Assembly (NCBI RefSeq): GCF_003143755.1
Contig: NZ_QFRI01000001.1
Location: 1,386,051 to 1,450,050, forward strand
From: Algibacter marinivivus
GTDB lineage: Bacteria; Bacteroidota; Bacteroidia; Flavobacteriales; Flavobacteriaceae
Direction: 5' to 3'
Length of the DNA stretch: 64,000 nucleotides
A model generated the notes under the pieces. The model had not been told where the DNA came from and searched no databases. It was given only the letters and a program-made list of their open reading frames with translations. The position numbers and the translations under genes were made by a program. Numbering within the stretch: position 1 is the stretch's first letter; each line of letters starts with the position of its first letter. Below, piece by piece: positions 52,189 to 61,233 of this stretch.

Positions 52189-53145
52189 ATGAAAACATTA
52201 AATATATATCATAAAATAGCTGCTTTGTTAAGTTTGACGCTCTTGTCATTACAAAGTTATGCACAACAAGATCCCCAATTTACTCAGTACATGTATAATA
52301 TGAGTGTTATTAATCCAGCTTATGCAACTGCAGAAGAAGGTATTTTAAAGCTTGGTGGATTATATAGAACACAATGGGTAGGACTAGAAGGTGCTCCCAG
52401 AACAGGAACCTTTTTTGCTCATACACCAATTAACGACAAGATAGAAATGGGAATTTCTTTCACCAATGATAATATAGGAGATATTGTAAATGAGAATAAC
52501 ATATTTGCAGATTTCGCTTATGTTTTACCAGTTGGAATAGAAACTAAAATATCTTTTGGAGTAAAAGCAGGAATTAGAATGTTTGATACTAATTTTAACG
52601 GTTTGCAATTACAATCGGGACCAGCAAGTGGTGATAATGCTTTTAATGAAAATATTAATAGAGCATTTCCAAACATGGGAATTGGAGCTTTCTTTTTTAC
52701 CGATACCTATTATGTGGGATTATCAGCGCCAAATATGTTATCAACCAAACATTTAGAAAATGAAAATGGTATAAAGGCAACTGGTATTGAAAATGTTCAT
52801 TATTTCCTCACAGGTGGTTATGTTTTTGATATCAATCAAAACCTAAAACTTAAACCTGCATTTATGGCAAGAGGCGTAAAAGGGGCACCATTAGCTGTAG
52901 ATATTACAGCCAATTTATTAATCAACGAAAAACTTGAAGCTGGTTTAGGGTATCGTTTAGATGATGCTATTAGCGCACTAATTAATTTTAGGGTTACTCA
53001 AGATTTAAAAATAGGTTACGCTTACGATTATACAACTACTAATTTAGGAGATTATAATTCTGGATCTCACGAAATATTCATTTTGTTTGATGTCGATTTA
53101 TTCGGATTTAAAGGCGGATATGATCGTTCACCAAGATTCTTCTAA
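52189..53145 (+). CDS. PorP/SprF family type IX secretion membrane protein
   Basis: A 318-residue outer-membrane barrel. The signal peptide (IAALLSLTLLSLQSYAQ) leads to the family signature QQDPQFTQYMYNMSVINPAY, followed by LYRTQWVGLEGAPRTGTFF and repeated strands to the C-terminus. In F. johnsoniae SprF of this family is needed for secretion or attachment of the adhesin SprB encoded next to it; PorP-like partners next to type B cargo are the rule. It lies 27 bases after the adhesin gene and 19 before the OmpA-like gene, so this is a cargo/partner unit. Confidence 0.95.
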   Translation: MKTLNIYHKIAALLSLTLLSLQSYAQQDPQFTQYMYNMSVINPAYATAEEGILKLGGLYRTQWVGLEGAPRTGTFFAHTPINDKIEMGISFTNDNIGDIVNENNIFADFAYVLPVGIETKISFGVKAGIRMFDTNFNGLQLQSGPASGDNAFNENINRAFPNMGIGAFFFTDTYYVGLSAPNMLSTKHLENENGIKATGIENVHYFLTGGYVFDINQNLKLKPAFMARGVKGAPLAVDITANLLINEKLEAGLGYRLDDAISALINFRVTQDLKIGYAYDYTTTNLGDYNSGSHEIFILFDVDLFGFKGGYDRSPRFF

Positions 53146-53164
53146 TAACTTAATACTAGGAAAC

Positions 53165-55051
53165 ATGAAAAAATACTTATACATACTTGCAGGCCTTTTA
53201 TTAGTTAGTGGAATGGCTCATGCACAAAAGAAAAATTTAAAACGTGTTAATAAGCTTTTTGAAATGAGAGCTTACAAAGATGCTGCAGAAATTTATGAAA
53301 CAAAGGAAAGGAATCAAGAAGTACTTCAAAATTTAGCAGACAGTTATTATTATAACACAAGTCTTCAAAAAGCCATTAAAACTTATAGAGAGTTATTTGT
53401 GGAATATGGAGATTCTATCGATATTGATTATCATTTCAGATTTGCTCAAGCTTTAAAAGGTGTAAAAGAGTATAAAGAGGCTGATAAACATTTAAAGCGG
53501 TATTATAATAAACCATTTAACACCTTAGCTTTTATCGAAGAAACTGATAAAACAACACCACATACTTTTAAATTAAAGCAAATAGAAAATAGGAATTCTA
53601 GTAGCGATTTTGGATTATCGTTTTACGGAGAAAATAAAGTAGCTTTTGCATCAGCAAGAAATTCTGAAAACCCATCCTATTCATGGAATAATCTACCATA
53701 TTTAGATTTGTATAGCGCAACTATAACAAGCCAAAATGTGTTAGAAGATATTCAGCCTTTTTCAGAAGCTATTAATACAAGTTCGCATGAAAGTAATGCT
53801 GTAATTTCTAAGGATGGAAAAACCATGTATTTCAACAGAACAAATACAACACGTAAAAAAACAGATGAAGATAGAATTGCTCATATTAAAATTTATAAAG
53901 CAGAATTAATAGATAGTATTTGGACGAATGTAAAGCCACTACCGTTCACATCAAATTCTTATAGTACTGAGCATCCAGCTTTAAGTAAAGATGAAAAAAC
54001 ACTTTATTTTGCTAGTGATATGCCAGGGACTTATGGGAGTTTTGATATTTATAAAGTTTCAATTAATGATGATGGCACTTATGGAGAGCCTGAGAATTTA
54101 GGTGAAACAATTAATACGAAACACAGAGAACAATTTCCATTTATTAGTGAATTTAACGTGCTGTATTTCTCGTCAATAGGTCATCAAGGATACGGCGGAT
54201 TGGATGTGTTTAGAAGTAATCTAGTAAACGATACTTTTGATAAACCAGTAAACTTAGGAAGCTCAATTAATAGTAATTTAGACGACTTTGCTTATGTGGT
54301 AAGAGAGAAAACAAACAAAGGCTACGTGTCTTCAAACAGAACGGGTTACGATAGATTATTTGGTTTTGCAAGAACACAAAATCCTTTAACTATGTATCAG
54401 GTTGAAGGAATTGTACAAGACTTAAACAGCAAAGAATTATTAACAGGATCTTTAGTAACATTATTTGATGAATCTGATACTGTAATTCAAGATACTATAG
54501 TTGGAGATGATGCTTATTATATCTTCAAAATCGAACCAAATAAGAAATACAAAGTTAGAGGTACTCGAAAAGCATATATTCCTCAAGATGTTGAATTTTC
54601 TACTGATAGCAAAGGGTTAGTTCAACATAATATTTACTTAAACTTAGAATCTTTTGCTGATGCTGAAGAGCGTGTAAAAGAAAAAGAAGATGGTAATGTA
54701 CAAGTTGAGTTAGATAAAATTTATTTTGATTTTGATGAAGCTATTATTCGTGAAGATGCAGCTATTACTTTAAATGTTTTAGTGGACTTAATGAAGAAAT
54801 ATCCATCTATGGAAGTTGAAGTTTCAGCACATACAGATGCTCGTGGACCAGACCAATATAATTTAGATTTATCTAAACGAAGAGCAGCTTCAACCTTAGA
54901 ATATTTAGTAAGTCAGGGTATTGAACGAAACCGATTAAAAAGTATTGGTTACGGAGAAATGCAACCTCTTAACGAGTGTGTTAAAGAAGGTATTTGTGAT
55001 GATAGAGAATACGATATTAACAGACGTTGTGAGTTTACAATTTTAAAATAA
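53165..55051 (+). CDS. OmpA-family protein with TPR, PD40 propeller and carboxypeptidase-like domains (PorE-like)
   Basis: A 628-residue protein; the start at 53165 (MKKYLYILAGLLLVSGMAHA, signal peptide) is chosen because the in-frame ATG at 53087 lies inside the upstream gene and lacks a signal. Domains: TPR-like helices (about 25-130), PD40/WD40-like propeller blades (about 150-380: SKDGKTMYFNRT, SKDEKTLYFASDMPGTYG), a carboxypeptidase-like regulatory domain (about 405-490) and an OmpA peptidoglycan-binding domain (about 512-628, IYFDFDEAIIREDA, SAHTDARGPDQYNLDLSKRR). P. gingivalis PorE has the same architecture and links the T9SS to peptidoglycan. Last gene of the unit, with a terminator downstream. 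Confidence 0.92.
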   Translation: MKKYLYILAGLLLVSGMAHAQKKNLKRVNKLFEMRAYKDAAEIYETKERNQEVLQNLADSYYYNTSLQKAIKTYRELFVEYGDSIDIDYHFRFAQALKGVKEYKEADKHLKRYYNKPFNTLAFIEETDKTTPHTFKLKQIENRNSSSDFGLSFYGENKVAFASARNSENPSYSWNNLPYLDLYSATITSQNVLEDIQPFSEAINTSSHESNAVISKDGKTMYFNRTNTTRKKTDEDRIAHIKIYKAELIDSIWTNVKPLPFTSNSYSTEHPALSKDEKTLYFASDMPGTYGSFDIYKVSINDDGTYGEPENLGETINTKHREQFPFISEFNVLYFSSIGHQGYGGLDVFRSNLVNDTFDKPVNLGSSINSNLDDFAYVVREKTNKGYVSSNRTGYDRLFGFARTQNPLTMYQVEGIVQDLNSKELLTGSLVTLFDESDTVIQDTIVGDDAYYIFKIEPNKKYKVRGTRKAYIPQDVEFSTDSKGLVQHNIYLNLESFADAEERVKEKEDGNVQVELDKIYFDFDEAIIREDAAITLNVLVDLMKKYPSMEVEVSAHTDARGPDQYNLDLSKRRAASTLEYLVSQGIERNRLKSIGYGEMQPLNECVKEGICDDREYDINRRCEFTILK

Positions 55052-55080
55052 CCACTCAATAATAACCAACCAAATATTTG

Positions 55081-55113
55081 AAAAGCCTTTCCAATTCGGA
55101 AAGGCTTTTTGTT
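55081..55113 (+). terminator. Intrinsic terminator after the OmpA-like gene
   Basis: AAAAGCCTTTCC (55081-55092) pairs with GGAAAGGCTTTT (55098-55109) around a five-base loop, followed by T residues. It is 29 bases after the stop codon. Confidence 0.88.
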
Positions 55114-55121
55114 TATATTTG
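55114..55121 (+). promoter_or_regulatory. Possible promoter (-7 element) of ruvB-queG
   Basis: TATATTTG matches TAnnTTTG and lies immediately after the terminator. The leader to ruvB would be about 110 bases and would include the two palindromic repeats. No -33 TTG at the right distance. Confidence 0.45.
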
Positions 55122-55160
55122 TTAAAAAAGAATACTATGTATTCTTTTTATTAATAGTTT

Positions 55161-55185
55161 GTCATTCCTGCGTAGGCAGGAATCC
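55161..55185. repeat. Short palindromic intergenic repeat (ATTCCTGC type)
   Basis: GTC then ATTCCTGC-GTAG-GCAGGAAT (55164-55183), a perfect eight-pair hairpin, ending TCC. The GTCATTCC...GGAATCC form is typical of a dispersed hairpin family seen in many bacteria. It lies in the ruvB leader. Confidence 0.7.
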
Positions 55186-55205
55186 ATTTTAACTATAACG
55201 AATCT

Positions 55206-55231
55206 GTCACCCTGAGCGAAGTCGAAGGGTC
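55206..55231. repeat. Short palindromic intergenic repeat (CCCTGAGC type) touching the ruvB start region
   Basis: GTCACCCTGAGCGAAGTCGA followed by AGGGTC; arms ACCCT and AGGGT with an imperfect inner part. It ends seven bases before the ruvB ATG, so it takes the place of the normal ribosome-binding region. Shares the GTCA...TCT frame with the repeats at 55161 and 56269. Confidence 0.65.
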
Positions 55232-55237
55232 TTTAAA

Positions 55238-56260
55238 ATGAACGAAAACCTAGATCCAACAGACGATAATTTTTCACCAGAAGAATTAGATGTAGAAAAA
55301 AAGTTAAGACCACTATCATTTGATGATTTCACAGGTCAGGATCAGGTGCTTGAAAATCTTCAAATATTTGTTCAAGCAGCAAATTTAAGAACCGAAGCTT
55401 TAGACCATACATTGTTTCACGGCCCTCCAGGATTAGGAAAAACGACACTTGCACATATTTTAGCGAACGAATTAGAAGTTGGTATAAAAGTTACCTCAGG
55501 TCCTGTTTTAGATAAACCAGGAGATCTAGCAGGATTATTGACTAATTTAGAAGAACGAGATGTTTTATTCATAGATGAAATCCATCGATTAAGCCCTATT
55601 GTAGAAGAGTATTTATACTCAGCCATGGAGGATTATAAAATTGATATTATGATTGAAACAGGACCAAATGCTAGAACGGTTCAAATCAATTTAAACCCTT
55701 TTACACTTATTGGAGCAACCACGCGTTCAGGGTTGTTAACGTCACCAATGCGTGCTCGTTTTGGGATTCAAAGTAGGCTTCAATACTATAAAACAGATTT
55801 ATTGACCACTATTGTACAACGAAGTGCCATGATTTTAGATGTTCCAATTTCTATGGAAGCTGCGGTAGAAATTGCAGGCAGAAGTAGAGGGACACCAAGA
55901 ATAGCAAATGCTTTATTGCGTCGTGTTCGAGACTTTGCTCAAATTAAAGGAGATGGAAGTATTGATATTAAAATAGCAAAATATGCTTTAGAAGCATTAA
56001 ACGTTGATGCTCATGGTTTGGATGAAATGGATAACAAAATCCTAACAACCATTATTGATAAATTCAAAGGAGGACCTGTCGGAATTACTACTATTGCAAC
56101 AGCTGTTAGTGAAAGTCCAGAAACTATTGAAGAGGTTTATGAACCTTTTTTAATTCAACAAGGATTTATTATGCGAACACCTCGCGGTAGAGAAGTTACT
56201 GAGCAAGCATATAAGCATTTAGGAAAAATAAAAGGTAATATTCAAGGAGGTCTATTCTAA
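55238..56260 (+). CDS. ruvB: Holliday junction branch migration DNA helicase RuvB
   Basis: The AAA+ motor that drives branch migration with RuvA during recombination repair. 340 residues, standard length. Walker [10 protein letters not shown] at 62-70, Walker [11 protein letters not shown] near 110, sensor [18 protein letters not shown] near 165-180, and a C-terminal winged helix ([36 protein letters not shown]). No ruvA is adjacent. queG follows after 36 bases that are almost filled by a palindromic repeat. Confidence 0.98.
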   Translation: MNENLDPTDDNFSPEELDVEKKLRPLSFDDFTGQDQVLENLQIFVQAANLRTEALDHTLFHGPPGLGKTTLAHILANELEVGIKVTSGPVLDKPGDLAGLLTNLEERDVLFIDEIHRLSPIVEEYLYSAMEDYKIDIMIETGPNARTVQINLNPFTLIGATTRSGLLTSPMRARFGIQSRLQYYKTDLLTTIVQRSAMILDVPISMEAAVEIAGRSRGTPRIANALLRRVRDFAQIKGDGSIDIKIAKYALEALNVDAHGLDEMDNKILTTIIDKFKGGPVGITTIATAVSESPETIEEVYEPFLIQQGFIMRTPRGREVTEQAYKHLGKIKGNIQGGLF

Positions 56261-56268
56261 AATTTCTT

Positions 56269-56294
56269 GTCATGCTGAACTTGATTCAGCATCT
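56269..56294. repeat. Short palindromic intergenic repeat between ruvB and queG
   Basis: GTC then ATGCTGAA (272-279 of 56,000), loop CTTGA, TTCAGCAT (56285-56292) and CT: a perfect eight-pair hairpin. It ends two bases before the first queG ATG, covering its ribosome-binding region. Confidence 0.7.
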
Positions 56295-56296
56295 AA

Positions 56297-57226
56297 ATGA
56301 TGATTGAAGCTAAATCAAAATACACAGAACTCATTAAAACCGAAGCAAAACGCCTCGGTTTTTTATCTTGTGGAATTAGTAAAGCTGAATTTTTAGAAGA
56401 AGAAGCACCTAGGCTTGAAAAGTGGTTAAACAACAACATGCACGGACAAATGCATTATATGGAAAACCATTTCGATAAGCGTTTAGATCCAACATTATTG
56501 GTTGAAGGTTCAAAAAGTGTAGTATCGTTATTATTAAATTATTTTCCTTCAGAAGAACAAAATAAAGACAGTTTCAAAATTTCGAAATATGCTTTTGGAA
56601 CAGATTATCATTTCGTCATTAAAGACAAACTTAAATCATTATTACATTTTATTCAAGATGAAATAGGAGACGTTCATGGTCGAGCTTTTGTAGATTCTGC
56701 TCCAGTTCTTGATAAAGCTTGGGCAGCAAAATCTGGTTTGGGTTGGATTGGAAAACACAGTAATTTATTATCGCAACAAGTAGGTTCTTTTTATTTTATT
56801 GCTGAATTAATTATTGATTTAGAGTTAGAATATGATACTCCTGTAACCGATCATTGCGGAACTTGTACGGCGTGTATTGATGCTTGCCCAACAGAAGCTA
56901 TAACAGAACCTTATGTAGTTGATGGAAGTAAATGTATCTCTTATTTCACGATAGAACTTAAAGAAAATATACCGTCTGGATTTAAAGGGCAACTGGATGA
57001 TTGGATGTTTGGTTGTGATGTATGTCAAGATGTTTGTCCTTGGAATCGATTTTCAAAATCACACTCTGAACCGTTATTTAATCCGAATCCAGAATTACTT
57101 TCAATGACTAAAAAAGATTGGGAAGAGATTACTGAAGACACGTTTAGAAAAGTATTTAAAAAATCGGCAGTTAAACGAACTAAGTTTTCTGGACTAAAAA
57201 GAAATATCAATTTTTTAAAAGATTAG
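56297..57226 (+). CDS. queG: Epoxyqueuosine reductase QueG
   Basis: The cobalamin-dependent iron-sulfur enzyme that makes the last step of queuosine synthesis in tRNA. 309 residues. Residues about 1-170 form the catalytic B12-binding part ([25 protein letters not shown]). Two [4Fe-4S] sets: [16 protein letters not shown] near 185 with Cys in [11 protein letters not shown], and [13 protein letters not shown] near 236. Starts with two ATGs (56297, 56300), either may be used. Its stop is five bases from that of the convergent lacI-type gene. Confidence 0.96.
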   Translation: MMIEAKSKYTELIKTEAKRLGFLSCGISKAEFLEEEAPRLEKWLNNNMHGQMHYMENHFDKRLDPTLLVEGSKSVVSLLLNYFPSEEQNKDSFKISKYAFGTDYHFVIKDKLKSLLHFIQDEIGDVHGRAFVDSAPVLDKAWAAKSGLGWIGKHSNLLSQQVGSFYFIAELIIDLELEYDTPVTDHCGTCTACIDACPTEAITEPYVVDGSKCISYFTIELKENIPSGFKGQLDDWMFGCDVCQDVCPWNRFSKSHSEPLFNPNPELLSMTKKDWEEITEDTFRKVFKKSAVKRTKFSGLKRNINFLKD

Positions 57227-57231
57227 TTGTT

Positions 57232-58260
57232 TTATTTTTTTGAAGACTCTCTTTCAATTAACTCTGTCTCTAAGGTAATAATTTTAGGCGCTATAGTTTT
57301 TTTGTTTTTAACAGCCTTTATTTCTTTATAAAGTTGTTTAAATGCCGTTTTTCCCATTTTAAATCCAGGTTGGTTAATTGTTGTTAAAGTTGGAGATATA
57401 ACTGAAGACATAAACCAATTACTAAAGCCAACAATACTAATGTCGTCTGGGATTTTAATACCCTGTTTATTAAATTCTGTCATAGCCCCAATGGCAACTA
57501 AATCTGTGTTTATAAAAATTCCGTCTACATCATTATGGTCTTTTAATAATTGTATTGCATTTTTTTTACCTTCTTCAAAACTCATATCACCACATTCGCA
57601 GATATATACAAGGGAAGGGTCATAGGGCAGGTTATTATCCAATAAAGCTTTTTTGTAACCAAGAAACCTATCAATAGAATTTTGAGGTAAAAGTGCGCCT
57701 CTAAAATGCGCAACGCGTTTGCAGCCTTTATCTATCAAATGTTGCGTTGCTAAATAAGCTGCTTTTCGATCATCAATAATTATTTTTGAACATTTAACTA
57801 TTTTGGCAATCTTGTCAAACATAACTAATGGTTTTTCTTGAGAAATAACTTCGTTTAAGTGGTTAAAGTCAGCAGTTTCATTTGCTAAAGAAATTATAAT
57901 ACCATCAACACGTTGGCTCAACAGTAAGTCGATTTGCTTTTTTTCTAATTCATAGGATTCGTTAGATTGAAGAATAATAACTAAGTAACCCTTTTTTTCG
58001 GCTTGTGAAATAATACCTTTAATAACATTTGAAAAAAAGTGGTGTACAATTACCGGAATTATTAAGCCTATAGTTTTTGATTCTTTAGTTCTAAGATTAA
58101 CGGCAAAAGTATTAGGCTTATAGTTTAAAGTTTTTGCTAATTCTCTAACTAATCCTCTTGTTTTTTTACTAACATCGGGGTAATCTTTTAATGCTTTTGA
58201 TACAGTTGTAACAGAAATATTTAATTGTTCAGCAATTTCTTTTAAGGTAACTGGTTTCAT
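57232..58260 (-). CDS. LacI-family transcriptional regulator of the sugar locus
   Basis: A 342-residue regulator. The N-terminal helix-turn-helix and hinge read VTLKEIAEQLNISVTTVSKA, then LAKTLNYKPNTFAVNLRTK; the rest is a periplasmic-binding-protein-like sugar sensor (TIGLIIPVIVHHFFSNVIKG, DDISIVGFSNWFMSSVISPT, TTINQPGFKMGKTAFKQL). It is divergent from the TonB receptor gene, and the shared 254-base region holds two perfect LacI-type palindromes (CGAAAACGTTTTCG). It therefore most likely controls the locus to its right, and perhaps itself, in response to a sugar. The effector is not known. Confidence 0.93.
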   Translation of the reverse strand: MKPVTLKEIAEQLNISVTTVSKALKDYPDVSKKTRGLVRELAKTLNYKPNTFAVNLRTKESKTIGLIIPVIVHHFFSNVIKGIISQAEKKGYLVIILQSNESYELEKKQIDLLLSQRVDGIIISLANETADFNHLNEVISQEKPLVMFDKIAKIVKCSKIIIDDRKAAYLATQHLIDKGCKRVAHFRGALLPQNSIDRFLGYKKALLDNNLPYDPSLVYICECGDMSFEEGKKNAIQLLKDHNDVDGIFINTDLVAIGAMTEFNKQGIKIPDDISIVGFSNWFMSSVISPTLTTINQPGFKMGKTAFKQLYKEIKAVKNKKTIAPKIITLETELIERESSKK

Positions 58261-58389
58261 GTCTTAACATTTGTTATTTGTCAGATGTAGGATCAATTCA
58301 ATCTTTCTTTTTGATATCAAGTTTTATTTATGGTTGATTCACAAAAAGTAATTAATTTATAAGTCTAAATATAATAATAATAAATAAAT

Positions 58390-58424
58390 CGAAAACGTTT
58401 TCGTTTAAATCGAAAACGTTTTCG
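58390..58424. promoter_or_regulatory. Tandem LacI-type operators
   Basis: CGAAAACGTTTTCG occurs at 58390-58403 and 58411-58424; the second lies within an 18-base perfect palindrome (58409-58426). Centres are 21 bases apart, two turns, so two dimers would bind on one face. The central ACGT and A/T tracts are typical of LacI-family sites. The pair lies about 50-80 bases upstream of the probable TonB-gene promoter and 130 bases from lacI. Confidence 0.85.
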
Positions 58425-58458
58425 ATAATAATATTTAAATTTTAAAGCTCTATAAATA

Positions 58459-58466
58459 TAGATTTG
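58459..58466 (+). promoter_or_regulatory. Probable promoter (-7 element) of the sugar operon
   Basis: TAGATTTG matches TAnnTTTG and lies 48 bases before the TonB-receptor start. No TTG at -33, fitting a promoter that relies on an activator. The operators are upstream of it, not over it. Confidence 0.55.
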
Positions 58467-58514
58467 ATAAAAATTAACTAAATAAATTATCGAATAACTT
58501 AAAATTAAGACAAG

Positions 58515-61142
58515 ATGAATTCAATTAGACAAAATGGAATTTTATTGATCATGTTGCTGCTTTCAGTTAGTACTGCAATAGCACAATCAATATCAGGAAA
58601 TGTAAAAGACAATACAGGTATGCCTTTGCCAGGTGTTAATGTTATTGTAGATGGAACAACTAAAGGAGCTGTTACAGATTTTGATGGAAACTACACTATT
58701 AGTAATTTAGAAAACGGTACTTACACATTGTCTGCAACCTTTATAGGATACGCAAAAACTTCGCAAAGTGTTACTATTGATGGTGCAGATGTTACTGTAG
58801 ATTTTGTAATGGCAGAAGATGCACAATCACTAGATGAAATTATTGTAACGGGTGTTGTAAACCCTAAGTCTAGAATAGAATCTAGTATATCTGTTTCTAC
58901 AATGGGTATTAAACTTATTGAGCAAGCTGCACCAAGAAGTGCTGGTGAACTTTTTAGAAATATACCAGGTATACGTGCGGAATCTTCAGGTGGTGAAGGT
59001 AATGCTAACTTTAATGTGCGTGGTGTACCAATATCTTCTGGTGGATCAAGATATTTTCAAATTCAAGAAGATGGTTTGCCATTAAACTTATTTGGAGATA
59101 CATCTTTTGGAAACGCTGATAATTTTTTAAGAATTGATTCTAATATTGGGAGAGTTGAAGCGATTAGAGGTGGTTCTGCATCTACTCAAACTTCAAATGG
59201 ACCAGCTGGTATTATAAACATGATTAGTAAAACAGGCTCAACTGAAGGAGGGTCTTTAGCAACTACTTTTGGTTTAGATTATCAGACTAGTAGATTGGAT
59301 TTTGAATATGGTACACCATTAGGGAATGGGTTATCTTATCATATTGGTGGATTTATGAGAACTGGAGAAGGTCCAAGAGATATAGGCTATCAAGGAAATA
59401 AAGGCGGGCAAATAAAGGCTAACCTTACTAAAAAGTTTAAAAATGGGTACGTACGTACATATTTTAAGTTTTTAAACGACCAATCTGTAATGTATCTACC
59501 AATGCCAATGCGTTTAGAAGGTAGTAATTCAGACCCTACTTATTCTAATTTACCAGGTTTTGATATCACTTCAGATTCTCAACACTCTGCTTATTTACAA
59601 CAAAGTGCTGGTACATCACCTTTCAATGGTGACAGACATGTAAATGATGTTAGAAAAGGGAATAATCCTATTTCAAAAGCTTTAGGTGCTGAGTTTTCTT
59701 TTAAATTACCTAAAGATTGGAAAGTAACTGGTAAAGCTCGATACTCAAATAATAGCGGGCAATGGATTTCACCGTTTACAGCTGCTGTAGGTACTGTTGC
59801 TGAAATTGAAACTACGGCTAGAGATGCTGCTGGAGCAGGTTCTGAGCCTTTAGTTTATGCGGATGGAGATAGAGAAGCTTTTAATCCATCAAATGGATTA
59901 GCACAAATTATACATATGTTTGATGTTTCTGTAGAAGATTTAAGTAACTTTTTTGGTGATGTAAAAATAAGCAAGAAAATTAGTGATAATGTTGGAGTTA
60001 CAGCAGGTTTATTTACAGCTACTCAAAATACTAAAATTGGATGGCAATGGAATTCTTTCCTATCTGAAGTTAAAGGTGGAGGAGAAGCAAGATTAGCAGA
60101 TTTTGATGGTTTCTCTAGAGGTGGTCAATATTCATATGGAACTCCAGTTTGGGGTAACTGTTGTCAACGTAAATATAATACAGTACATAATGTGAACTCT
60201 CCGTATGTAGGTATTGATGCTGATATTAATGATAAGTTAAATTTTGATGGTAGTGTACGTTTTGAAAATGTTCGTGTAAACGGTAACATTCAAGGTGGTC
60301 CAACAAGTCAAGATAGTTTTGATTACAATGGAAATGGTACTATAGAAGGTATCGAAACAACTGTGCCAGTTATTATTGGTAACGCTGGTCAAATTGTAAA
60401 TGATGATTATAATTTTGTTTCTTATTCTTTGGGTCTTAACTATAAATTAAATGATGGGGCTGCTGTATTTGGAAGATATAGTTCTGGTGCTTCAGGTAGA
60501 GCTGCAGATAGGAATAATTATGGTACTAATGGTTTAGCTGATGTTCAGTACGATCAATTATCTCAACTTGAAGTTGGTTTCAAGAAAAGGCTTAACAACG
60601 GAACACTTAACTTAACAGGTTTTATGAGTAATACTGATGAAGGTTTAAGTAATGAGTTGAATAGATCTGTTGGAAATCCATTTAAAGCACTAGGTTTAGA
60701 GGCTGAAACAGCTTTAGCTTTTGGAGAGAACTTCTCTTTTAATGGGTCTTTTACATGGACAAAAGCTGAAATTGATGGTGGTGCTAATAAAGGAAATACT
60801 CCTAGAAGACAAGCTGATTTAGTTTACAACTTATCTCCATCTTATAATTTTGGAGACACTAGACAGCATAGTTTAGCTTTAAGTGTTTTAGGAACGTCTA
60901 AATCTTATGCTCAAGATGATAATGATTTAGTAATGCCAGCTTATGCATACTTTAATTTAATTGGAAGAGCTGGTTTAACGGATGGTCTTTCGGTAGTGTT
61001 AAGTGTAAACAATCTTTTTGATACGGTTGGTATTACAGAAGTTGAAGGAAATGGGGATGGTGCTTTTAATGGCGATCGTTTAGTAAGAGCTAGATCAATT
61101 AGTGGTCGTTCTACAACATTATCTCTACAATATAAATTTTAA
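58515..61142 (+). CDS. TonB-dependent receptor with carboxypeptidase-like N-terminal domain
   Basis: An 875-residue outer-membrane receptor. Signal peptide 1-23 (LIMLLLSVSTAIAQ), a carboxypeptidase-like regulatory domain at about 24-105 (ISGNVKDNTGMPLPGVNVIV), the plug (about 125-240, with AGELFRNIPGIRAESSGGEG and RVEAIRGGSASTQTSNGPAG) and a 22-strand barrel ending TTLSLQYKF. It lacks the long SusC type and no susD follows, so it belongs to the SusC-independent group that takes up oligosaccharides or disaccharides alone. It lies next to lacI-type operators and sugar genes; sucrose or a related glucoside is the inferred substrate. An imperfect hairpin follows. Confidence 0.92.
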   Translation: MNSIRQNGILLIMLLLSVSTAIAQSISGNVKDNTGMPLPGVNVIVDGTTKGAVTDFDGNYTISNLENGTYTLSATFIGYAKTSQSVTIDGADVTVDFVMAEDAQSLDEIIVTGVVNPKSRIESSISVSTMGIKLIEQAAPRSAGELFRNIPGIRAESSGGEGNANFNVRGVPISSGGSRYFQIQEDGLPLNLFGDTSFGNADNFLRIDSNIGRVEAIRGGSASTQTSNGPAGIINMISKTGSTEGGSLATTFGLDYQTSRLDFEYGTPLGNGLSYHIGGFMRTGEGPRDIGYQGNKGGQIKANLTKKFKNGYVRTYFKFLNDQSVMYLPMPMRLEGSNSDPTYSNLPGFDITSDSQHSAYLQQSAGTSPFNGDRHVNDVRKGNNPISKALGAEFSFKLPKDWKVTGKARYSNNSGQWISPFTAAVGTVAEIETTARDAAGAGSEPLVYADGDREAFNPSNGLAQIIHMFDVSVEDLSNFFGDVKISKKISDNVGVTAGLFTATQNTKIGWQWNSFLSEVKGGGEARLADFDGFSRGGQYSYGTPVWGNCCQRKYNTVHNVNSPYVGIDADINDKLNFDGSVRFENVRVNGNIQGGPTSQDSFDYNGNGTIEGIETTVPVIIGNAGQIVNDDYNFVSYSLGLNYKLNDGAAVFGRYSSGASGRAADRNNYGTNGLADVQYDQLSQLEVGFKKRLNNGTLNLTGFMSNTDEGLSNELNRSVGNPFKALGLEAETALAFGENFSFNGSFTWTKAEIDGGANKGNTPRRQADLVYNLSPSYNFGDTRQHSLALSVLGTSKSYAQDDNDLVMPAYAYFNLIGRAGLTDGLSVVLSVNNLFDTVGITEVEGNGDGAFNGDRLVRARSISGRSTTLSLQYKF

Positions 61143-61178
61143 AAAAACAAGTTTAGTTTGATTTGAGTTTGTTAACAA

Positions 61179-61215
61179 AAGGGTTGGGGTTTTATGCTAA
61201 GTCTCAACTCTTTTT
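61179..61215 (+). terminator. Imperfect terminator-like hairpin after the TonB receptor gene
   Basis: Nine pairs (two of them G-T) join 61179-61187 (AGGGTTGGG) and 61202-61210 (CTCAACTCT), followed by TTTT. Placed within the operon, it may reduce expression of the downstream genes relative to the receptor. Confidence 0.55.
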
Positions 61216-61233
61216 AATTAAAAATTTTATAGA

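Noticed and set aside
53087-53164. Upstream in-frame start for the OmpA/PorE-like protein
   Set aside because: It lies inside the PorP/SprF-like gene and would bury the clear signal peptide beginning at 53165.
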